From positions 1 through 5,561 of the forward strand of contig JAIRLW010000243.1 of the NCBI GenBank assembly GCA_031259095.1: 5,561 nucleotides of DNA. Reading direction: 5' to 3'. Source of the DNA: Planctomycetaceae bacterium (lineage in GTDB: Bacteria; Planctomycetota; Planctomycetia; Pirellulales; Thermoguttaceae). The notes below the pieces were generated by a model that saw only the letters and a list, made by a program, of their open reading frames with translations, made no database searches and was not told the DNA's origin. Numbering within the stretch: the first letter of the stretch is position 1; every line of letters begins with the position of its first letter. A program made the translations under genes and the position numbers. This document shows, piece by piece, positions 1 through 5,561 of the stretch.

Positions 1-136
1 CAGTTTACGACGAATCAGACAAATTGTCAAGTGGAAAAAATTTTTTTTGACAGATTTCCGACAAATTTTTCAGATTATTTTGGAATTTGAGGACTGTAAT
101 CATAAAAACAGAATCAAAAACAAAAAACAGACCCCC

Positions 137-179
137 CGGAACACATGAATAAAATAATTCGCAGATTACGCCGATTTTT
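137..179 (-). repeat. Dispersed repeat, inverted copy of module B (with part of module C)
   Basis: The reverse complement of 155-179 matches 5373-5397 at 24 of 25 positions; the shared core reads aaaaatcggcgtaatctgcg. Similarity continues weakly beyond the core into an attatttt...gtgtt stretch (to about 137 here, to about 5408 on the right), so the module is longer than 25 bases. It lies in inverted orientation relative to the copies at 383-403 and 5373-5397. No open reading frame or transposase accompanies it, so it is best described as a non-coding dispersed intergenic repeat. Confidence 0.75.
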
Positions 180-257
180 GCAGATTATGTTGAGAGATTT
201 TCTAATGATATAAAAATACTTGTCATTATTCAGTGGACTTTCTAATACTGATTTTTA

Positions 258-347
258 ACGATGAAATACACGAAGGGACATGAAAAGTGATGTTTCTATT
301 TTTTATTTTTTAAAAAACTTTTCGTGAACATTCGTGTTTTTCGTGGT
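258..347. repeat. Imperfect inverted repeat of module A (31-base arms)
   Basis: The arm at 258-288 and the reverse complement of the arm at 317-347 agree at 24 of 31 positions, separated by a 28-base AT-rich loop (289-316). The right arm contains attcgtgtttttcgtggt (330-347), found unchanged at 5294-5311. The left arm is a more decayed version of the same module in opposite orientation (tacacgaag, gaaaagt). The seven mismatches suggest old divergence rather than a site under strong pairing constraint. It could fold as a cruciform or RNA hairpin, but it has no U-tract. Confidence 0.7.
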
Positions 348-382
348 AAACATAAAAATAAGGCAAAAGAGAACAATTTACG

Positions 383-403
383 AAAATCAGCGTAATCGGC
401 GGA
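383..403 (+). repeat. Dispersed repeat module B, direct copy (partial)
   Basis: Positions 383-403 read aaaatcagcgtaatcggcgg plus one base and match the right-hand copy at 5374-5394 with two mismatches. The copy lies 36 bases after module A at 330-347, so modules A and B occur here in the same order and orientation as at 5294-5397. Similarity ends soon after 403, so module C seems to be missing here. Confidence 0.7.
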
Positions 404-560
404 CTTCTCTCTCGGTATTCTCAAAGATTAATAAAATAGACAATTAATTATATCGTGATTTTCCCGTAAACTATTATGATTCGGTTTATTATTATTGATT
501 AACGTTCAAAAAAATGAACAATTAAGATTATAAGCCGACAAGAATAGAAGGTCAACAAAG

Positions 561-592
561 AAAAAAGCAGAGGTTTCATTGAGAACCTCTGC
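561..592 (-). terminator. Rho-independent terminator of the groES-groEL transcript
   Basis: A perfect nine-base-pair stem (gcagaggtt at 567-575 with aacctctgc at 584-592) encloses an eight-base loop. Read on the minus strand it is followed at once by six T from the A-run at 561-566. It sits about 88 bases beyond the groEL stop codon and points the right way to end that transcript. The plus-strand side has only an interrupted T-rich flank, so efficient bidirectional use is doubtful. Confidence 0.9.
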
Positions 593-607
593 CTTTCATT
601 TTCTATT

Positions 608-652
608 GGAAACATCGGCATTGTATAAATTTTTTTACCGATTGGAGTTTCC
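608..652 (-). other. Bulged hairpin in the groEL 3' untranslated region
   Basis: ggaaac (608-613) pairs with gtttcc (647-652), and atcgg (614-618) pairs with ccgat (638-642). This gives eleven base pairs interrupted by a four-base bulge (tgga, 643-646), with a 19-base AT-rich loop. It lies between the groEL stop and the main terminator, so it would be transcribed as part of the 3' untranslated region. No T-run follows it on the minus strand, so it is not itself a classical terminator. A role in mRNA stability is only inferred. Confidence 0.5.
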
Positions 653-679
653 GAATATATTTATATTTTGTACTTCGTT

Positions 680-2332
<1,653 letters not shown>

Positions 2333-2346
2333 TTAATTAATTAACT

Positions 2347-2374
2347 AAATTAATTTTTAATGGGTTATGGTCAA
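2347..2374 (-). promoter_or_regulatory. Weak candidate internal promoter before groEL
   Basis: On the minus strand TTGACC (2369-2374) is followed after 16 bases by TAATTT (2347-2352), roughly 50 bases upstream of the groEL start. The -35 hexamer is good and the -10 is poor. The surrounding sequence is so AT-rich that chance matches are expected. If real, it would allow groEL expression apart from groES. Confidence 0.22.
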
Positions 2375-2377
2375 AGC

Positions 2378-2414
2378 GGAACGTTTTTTTTAACAGTAAT
2401 AGTATTAACGTCCC
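2378..2414 (-). other. Candidate RNA hairpin in the groES-groEL spacer (groEL-proximal)
   Basis: The minus strand reads GGGACGTT (2414-2407), a 21-base loop, then AACGTTCC (2385-2378), giving eight pairs including one G-U wobble. The equivalent pair on the plus strand would be an A-C mismatch, which fits a structure acting in the chaperonin transcript. No U-tract follows the stem, so simple termination is unlikely. Confidence 0.4.
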
Positions 2415-2470
2415 GTTTTCGCATCCCGTACCTATTTTATGTTCTTGCCAGCCTTTAGTCGAACTTCGTG

Positions 2471-2499
2471 ATTAGCCTAGTTATATTTCTTAGACTAAT
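2471..2499 (-). other. Candidate RNA hairpin just after groES
   Basis: Nine bases past the groES stop, the minus strand reads ATTAGTCT (2499-2492), a 13-base loop, then AGGCTAAT (2478-2471), an eight-pair stem with one G-U wobble. As with the other spacer hairpin, the pairing is complete only in minus-strand RNA. No T-run follows. It might protect the groES 3' end or mark a processing site, but that is inference from position only. Confidence 0.4.
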
Positions 2500-2507
2500 T
2501 ACTAATA

Positions 2508-2837
2508 CTAACCTATGATTGCGAGAACATCGCTTTCGCGCATGAGAAGGAGTTCGTCGTCGCCGATTTTGAACTCTTCACCGGCATAAGAGAGGAAAAG
2601 AACTTTATCCCCTTCTTTAATTTGAAATGTCGAACGTTTACCGTTATCCAGAATTTTTCCGTCGCCGATACTGATGACGGTTCCGCGTGCTGGTTTATCT
2701 TTGGCAGTGTCCGGGAGATAAAGACCTCCTTTGGTTCTTTCCTCTGCCGCTTCGCGCCGAACAACAACGCGATCACCAAGCGGTTGAATTTTTGTTCCTT
2801 TGCACGAACATTCGCTTGAATCTTTCTTTTTCAACAT
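2508..2837 (-). CDS. groES: Co-chaperonin GroES (Hsp10)
   Basis: Seven-subunit lid of the GroEL chamber, acting in the cytoplasm. The 109-residue product matches the family signature: IQPLGDRVVVR at 17-27, nine residues, then GGLYL at 37-41 at the tip of the mobile loop that docks onto GroEL (usually GGIVL). RGTVISIGDG (51-60), GDKVLF (76-81) and YAGEEFKIGDDELLLM (84-99) are the standard beta-barrel parts. I chose the ATG at 2837 because a GAGGA motif lies four bases upstream. The frame stays open to a TTG at 2891, but that extension reads through a terminator-like hairpin. Even from the ATG there are about 14 residues before the usual GroES start (MLKKKDSSECSCKG), lysine-rich and with a Cys-Ser-Cys motif at 10-12. 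The longer product would add 18 more residues. It is first in the chaperonin pair, with groEL 208 bases downstream. Confidence 0.97.
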   Translation of the reverse strand: MLKKKDSSECSCKGTKIQPLGDRVVVRREAAEERTKGGLYLPDTAKDKPARGTVISIGDGKILDNGKRSTFQIKEGDKVLFLSYAGEEFKIGDDELLLMRESDVLAIIG

Positions 2838-2841
2838 AGTT

Positions 2842-2846
2842 TCCTC
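2842..2846 (-). promoter_or_regulatory. Shine-Dalgarno site of groES
   Basis: The minus strand reads TTGAGGA, then AACT, then the ATG at 2837. The GAGGA core with a four-base spacer selects this ATG over the upstream TTG at 2891, whose preceding sequence lacks a comparable site. It also supports the N-terminal extension of GroES being translated. Confidence 0.75.
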
Positions 2847-2861
2847 AAGGTTTGTAACGTT

Positions 2862-2886
2862 AAAAAAATCTCCTGCCAAAAGGAGA
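2862..2886 (-). terminator. Terminator-like hairpin in the groES leader (possible attenuator)
   Basis: On the minus strand TCTCCT (2886-2881), a six-base loop TTTGGC, and AGGAGA (2874-2869) form a six-pair stem followed immediately by seven T (2868-2862). This has the form of a small intrinsic terminator. It lies about 16 bases upstream of the groES ribosome binding site, with too little room for a promoter between it and the gene. It would therefore sit inside the groES leader RNA. The stem is short and has only three G-C pairs, so its strength is uncertain. No gene on this strand upstream would need it. Confidence 0.45.
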
Positions 2887-2933
2887 ATCAACGATAAAAT
2901 TTTTAGAGAATATGCAAGTTTCGCGCCAATTCC

Positions 2934-2963
2934 ATTTTATCGGCAAGAATAACAGAAAAACAA
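2934..2963 (-). promoter_or_regulatory. Candidate groES-groEL promoter
   Basis: On the minus strand TTGTTT (2963-2958) is followed after 18 bases by TAAAAT (2939-2934). Transcription would start near 2927, leaving a leader of about 90 bases that includes the terminator-like hairpin. The -10 box matches the sigma-70 consensus at five of six positions and the -35 at four of six, but AT-rich sequence makes chance matches common. No heat-shock operator overlaps it. Confidence 0.35.
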
Positions 2964-3111
2964 CCTGCGGATTCAGGCGTAACTCCAGTAATTTTCGGCT
3001 TCAACTTCCTTCCAGAGAAAATTCCCTTTTTTAACCCCAAACCCGTTTTCTGCCAAAATGACAGTTTTTCTATTGCGAAGTAGCCGTAGTCAAAGAATTA
3101 AGGGGAACCTC

Positions 3112-3139
3112 TTGTTAATATCAGGTAATGTGGTATTCT
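3112..3139 (+). promoter_or_regulatory. Candidate promoter of the lipoprotein gene
   Basis: TTGTTA (3112-3117) is followed after 16 bases by TATTCT (3134-3139), giving a predicted start near 3146 and a leader of about 60 bases before the ATG at 3207. It is the best sigma-70-like pair that I see upstream of this gene. The box matches are imperfect and the assignment rests only on sequence and position. Confidence 0.38.
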
Positions 3140-3206
3140 ATAACACTTAGCGCTTTTCAGGTTAATAAACTAAAATTTCCGATAAACCATTATTAAAAAA
3201 ATTAAA

Positions 3207-5291
3207 ATGTCTATGTCTATCCGTATTATTATCCGCACTGTTTTTTTAACTTTTTTCGTTTTCTTTTTTCTTTTTGCCGGTTGTCGGAACAAGGCGAACA
3301 ATGAACCGGCAACCACTGAAAAAACAGCAGAGGAACAATCACAAACACTGAATGTTCCTTATCCAACCGACCAAATGTTGGAACAACTCGGTTCGGAAAA
3401 TAATCTGGAAACTCGTTGGTTGTTACCTGATCCGGTTTTTGTTGTCGCCGGACAACCAAAACGGTTTTTGAAATCGCCCATCGGAATCGGAAATGAAAGT
3501 CTTCTCTCCGAAGTAATTACACAATTTCTACAAGTCCCTTTCGATCCCATTAAAATGGACCGTTTTGTCCAAGCCTCCGCCTTTCCCGTTCAAATTCAAG
3601 TTCAGACGGAACAAAACGGTATTCCGACTCCGCAAACACGTCTGATTTACCGGCGTTCTACCATTCTCGTTTTCGACGAACCGATTAAAAAAGAGGAATT
3701 GTTTCTCTCCATTTTCGGTAATACCAAAGAAGATATCGAAGACAAAAAGCGTCAATCGGGAACAATCGAATACTACGATCTCACTCCGCCGGAAATTACG
3801 ATTCCGCAACGTCTTGCGATTACGTTTGCCGATGAACGGACATTGGTGGTGGTCGAAGGGCAGGAACCCGATATCAAAGCGGTTTTCGAACAAAATCCGC
3901 AAAATTTGCCCCTTATCAAAAACGCCGCAATTGATCGGTTAAAACGGCTTGATCTCGATTCCAACGATTTATTGCTCGTAACCTCTCTGGAAGGCGTTAA
4001 TATCGATCCGCAAGTCTTGGAAGGTTTCTTACTCCAAACCGGAGCGCCTCAGAGTGTTACGGAATCGCTTGTCCGACATCTTCGAGCGACAACATTGTCC
4101 GTCAATCTAACGGTTCCGGTCGGTTCGCCAATGTTGACGATTCGTTTCGATTCCCGTGATTCTCAAGGCGCAGTGGAAATCGGTGAAAATATTCAGGGTT
4201 TGATTCTCATGGGACAAACCACGTTGGCAACAATGGACGAAAACGCCAAAGCAGCATTGCCAATCCCTTATCAATTTGCCCAATCCGTGTTGAACGCTAT
4301 TACGGTGAATACTGCGGAATCACGGATTGACGTTGTTCTTAGCAAATTCGAGGAGTTCGAAAAAACAGCAGCCGGAGGAATCAGAAATCAACAAACATCC
4401 ATGCAGCAAATGCAAATTCAACAGCAACGTGTGGAACAATTACTCATGTTAGGACAACTTTTCATGGCGTATTATCAAAAGAACAATAAATTCCCCACCG
4501 ATATTCGTTCCGCTGATGGCGTTCCGCTTCTGAGTTGGCGTGTTGCTTTGCTTCCGATGCTTGGACTGGAAGAACTTTATAAACAATTCAAATTAGACGA
4601 ATCATGGGACAGTCCGACCAACAAACCGCTTATGGAAACAATGCCGCTCATTTTCCAACCTTTCGCGGACAATATCAAACCGCCTCAAACGACGATTCGT
4701 TTTTTCGACTCCGAAGGAACTCCTTTTGCCAATCCAGACTTAAAACCGGAAGAATTGAAAAATCCGCAATCGACATTGTTGTTTGTTGCGGTGCAACCGG
4801 AAAAAGCGGTCGAATGGACGAAACCGGAATCGTTGACGTTTGAGGCTGAGAAACTCGAAGAGATTGTTGGTTCAACGTTGTTTGGTTTAACTTTTGCCGG
4901 TCAAATTGTTCCCGATATTCCTATCATTCCGCTTTCCGATCCACGTTCAAAACAACAACGTCAATACCTGGAGGCAATGATCAAAGGTTTACCGCTTCCC
5001 GATGCTCCGGCAATGAATCCGCCTGAACCGCCGAAAGAGCCTGCATCAGTTGTTCCTTCGGCGGAATCTCAACCAACAACAACTTCACCAACATCGGAAA
5101 CGCCTCCGCCGTTAACGATTCCGTTAGAACCGTCGAAAGAGCCTGCATCAACTGTTCCTTCGGCGGAATCTCAACCAACAACTTCTTCGACAACAAAAAC
5201 GTCGCCGCCGTTAACGATTCCGCTGGAACCATCGAAAGAGCCTGCATCGGCTGTTCCTTCGGCGGAATCTCAACCAACTGGGCATCTCTAA
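3207..5291 (+). CDS. Putative lipoprotein with a DUF1559-like C-terminal domain
   Basis: A 694-residue protein of unknown function, probably exported. Residues 1-25 form a signal peptide (IRIIIR, then a Phe/Leu/Val core) ending in FAGC; Cys26 is the likely lipidated residue, although Phe replaces the more usual Leu at -3. Residues 27-60 are polar and flexible. Residues 70-385 are a mixed region in which I recognise no domain. A Gln-rich helix (about 386-410) leads into a segment resembling planctomycete DUF1559-type proteins: LLMLGQLFMAYYQKNNKFPTD (412-432), LLSWRVALLP (441-450), LYKQF (457-461), DESWDSP (464-470), WTKPE (537-541). The usual closing FADGSV-like motif appears decayed to LTFAGQIV (561-568). 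From residue 607 there are 33-34 residue Pro/Ser/Thr/Glu repeats. I chose the first ATG; no Shine-Dalgarno is visible, and Met3 is an alternative. The gene is divergent from groES and seems monocistronic. The exported-lipoprotein call is fairly sure; the function is not. Confidence 0.85.
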   Translation: MSMSIRIIIRTVFLTFFVFFFLFAGCRNKANNEPATTEKTAEEQSQTLNVPYPTDQMLEQLGSENNLETRWLLPDPVFVVAGQPKRFLKSPIGIGNESLLSEVITQFLQVPFDPIKMDRFVQASAFPVQIQVQTEQNGIPTPQTRLIYRRSTILVFDEPIKKEELFLSIFGNTKEDIEDKKRQSGTIEYYDLTPPEITIPQRLAITFADERTLVVVEGQEPDIKAVFEQNPQNLPLIKNAAIDRLKRLDLDSNDLLLVTSLEGVNIDPQVLEGFLLQTGAPQSVTESLVRHLRATTLSVNLTVPVGSPMLTIRFDSRDSQGAVEIGENIQGLILMGQTTLATMDENAKAALPIPYQFAQSVLNAITVNTAESRIDVVLSKFEEFEKTAAGGIRNQQTSMQQMQIQQQRVEQLLMLGQLFMAYYQKNNKFPTDIRSADGVPLLSWRVALLPMLGLEELYKQFKLDESWDSPTNKPLMETMPLIFQPFADNIKPPQTTIRFFDSEGTPFANPDLKPEELKNPQSTLLFVAVQPEKAVEWTKPESLTFEAEKLEEIVGSTLFGLTFAGQIVPDIPIIPLSDPRSKQQRQYLEAMIKGLPLPDAPAMNPPEPPKEPASVVPSAESQPTTTSPTSETPPPLTIPLEPSKEPASTVPSAESQPTTSSTTKTSPPLTIPLEPSKEPASAVPSAESQPTGHL
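5025..5279 (+). repeat. In-frame tandem repeat encoding a Pro/Ser/Thr/Glu-rich tail
   Basis: Three units begin at 5025, 5127 and 5226 (102 and 99 bases apart, both multiples of three), encoding residues 607-640, 641-673 and a partial 674-691. Each opens with E-P-(P/S)-K-E-P-A-S-x-V-P-S-A-E-S-Q-P-T. The first two continue through a Thr/Ser-rich spacer to PPLTIPLEP. A 27-base stretch coding VPSAESQPT is identical in all three units, so the array is recent or homogenised. The third unit stops after SQPT and the protein ends GHL. The tail is probably an unstructured spacer on the outside of the cell membrane. Confidence 0.88.
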
Positions 5292-5293
5292 TA

Positions 5294-5420
5294 ATTCGTG
5301 TTTTTCGTGGTGAAAATAGTGCAAAAGAAATCGCAACCATTGAACATTACCAATAATTTAAAAACAATCTGTAAAAATCGGCGTAATCTGCGGATTATTT
5401 TTCCGTGTGTTTGTAGTTAA
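5294..5420 (+). repeat. Composite dispersed repeat, most complete copy (modules A, B, C)
   Basis: Module A, attcgtgtttttcgtggt (5294-5311), is identical to 330-347. Module B (5373-5397) matches the reverse complement of 155-179 at 24 of 25 positions and 383-403 at 19 of 21. A third segment, tccgtgtgtttgtagttaat (about 5402-5421), may be module C, weakly matched in inverted form near 137-150. The order A then B is the same as at 330-403, though the gap is 62 rather than 36 bases. The copy begins three bases after the lipoprotein stop codon. It has no coding capacity and no transposase nearby. Confidence 0.75.
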
Positions 5421-5421
5421 T

Positions 5422-5561
5422 AAAAATGGGTGTAACTTTGACTCTACGTATGTCTAGGTAATTTAGGTAGTTTTTTAATATATAATTTTTTGGAATTGGT
5501 ATTTTACAAAACCTCGTTTTGTGGGATAGTAATGGTAGTGCTATAAACCACTTACCACCCA
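5422..5561. other. AT-rich gene-free end of window with two short palindromes
   Basis: No coding region is supported here. acaaaac (5506-5512) and gttttgt (5516-5522) form a perfect seven-pair palindrome around ctc. Close by, tggtagtg (5533-5540) and cacttacca (5549-5557) pair with one bulged base. Neither is followed by a T-run, so neither looks like a terminator for the lipoprotein gene, and I found no clear terminator for that gene at all. The short direct words taggta at 5455 and 5464 are probably chance. The window ends before the context can be judged. Confidence 0.5.

Larger units (their letters stand above)
1..560. other. Gene-free AT-rich intergenic region with degenerate repeats
   Basis: I see no credible coding region on either strand: reading frames are short, AT-rich and lack ribosome binding sites. 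The stretch from about 137 to 403 holds repeat modules, listed separately, that recur at the right end of the window. Positions 50-82 (cagatt, aaatttttcagatta) may be a further decayed module, because the cagatta word followed or preceded by a T-run also occurs at 161-189. Positions 404-560 are simple AT-rich sequence containing one small palindrome (gttca, six A, tgaac, at 504-519) with no assignable role. A TTGACA hexamer at 47-52 has no good -10 partner and no gene downstream. Confidence 0.7.
2838..3206. other. Divergent intergenic region between groES and the lipoprotein gene
   Basis: This 369-base region must hold the start signals of both divergent genes. I see candidate sigma-70-like promoters on each strand and the groES leader hairpin, listed separately. 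I looked for the CIRCE operator (TTAGCACTC, nine bases, GAGTGCTAA) on both strands and did not find it or a close variant. I also did not find a convincing CTTGAA / CCCATNT sigma-32-type pair. The rest is AT-rich sequence without coding potential. Confidence 0.6.

Noticed and set aside
25..52. A tgtcaa / ttgaca palindrome around an A-T tract
   Set aside because: It has only six outer pairs with unpaired gtgg and an A6-T6 interior with no proper loop; chance is likely in such AT-rich sequence.
47..78. A TTGACA box possibly starting a promoter near the left edge
   Set aside because: No good -10 hexamer lies at 16-18 bases, and no gene follows on that strand for about 3 kb.
137..403. A CRISPR array
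   Set aside because: There are no regularly spaced identical direct repeats with unique spacers; the copies are few, diverged and in mixed orientation.
2838..2891. An upstream TTG start that would add 18 residues to GroES
   Set aside because: The added residues (MILLLAGDFFNVTNLEET) are unlike GroES, they overlap the leader hairpin, and the ATG at 2837 has a better ribosome binding site.
2961..2986. A ctgcggatt...ggcgtaac stretch resembling repeat module B
   Set aside because: The two words are in permuted order and the intervening bases do not align, so it is probably coincidence.
3528..3902. A 124-codon open frame on the minus strand, opposite the lipoprotein gene
   Set aside because: Its Phe/Arg/Asn-rich composition resembles no family I know, and the plus-strand frame has a signal peptide and recognisable motifs.
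4981..5340. A 119-codon minus-strand open frame with internal repeats
   Set aside because: Its repeats are only the reverse complement of the lipoprotein tail repeats, and it runs into the dispersed repeat downstream.

Overview
The window looks like a chromosomal segment from a moderately AT-rich bacterium, most likely a planctomycete or a close PVC relative. GroES and GroEL are too widespread to place it. The large lipoprotein-like protein places it better, because its C-terminal half carries the FPxD / LLSWRVALLP / LYKQF / DESWDSPTNKPLM / WTKPE series that I know from the DUF1559-type proteins expanded in Planctomycetes. The taxonomic call is an inference made without any database search.

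Layout from left to right: (1) positions 1-560 contain no gene, but hold degenerate intergenic repeat modules arranged as a large imperfect inverted repeat; (2) a strong rho-independent terminator at 561-592 and a second hairpin at 608-652 form the 3' end of the chaperonin transcript; (3) groEL lies on the minus strand at 680-2299; (4) an unusually long 208-base spacer at 2300-2507 contains two hairpins whose wobble pairs form only in the minus-strand RNA; (5) groES lies on the minus strand at 2508-2837 with an unusual Cys-containing N-terminal extension; (6) a 369-base divergent intergenic region at 2838-3206 carries candidate promoters in both directions and a terminator-like hairpin in the groES leader; (7) a 694-residue putative lipoprotein lies on the plus strand at 3207-5291 and ends in a 33-34 residue Pro/Ser/Thr/Glu-rich tandem repeat; (8) positions 5292-5561 start with another copy of the left-hand repeat, three bases after the lipoprotein stop, and end with two short palindromes.

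groES and groEL form a normal chaperonin pair in the usual order: the GroES lid closes the GroEL barrel and allows ATP-driven folding of client proteins in the cytoplasm. I see no CIRCE operator, so heat-shock control is not explained by HrcA from this sequence. The divergent lipoprotein would act outside the cytoplasmic membrane, and nothing links it functionally to the chaperonin apart from the shared intergenic region. Overall this is a largely ordinary housekeeping region. The parts that deserve a second look are non-coding: the dispersed composite repeats, the groES leader hairpin and the groES-groEL spacer. I found no convincing evidence of a new multi-gene system.
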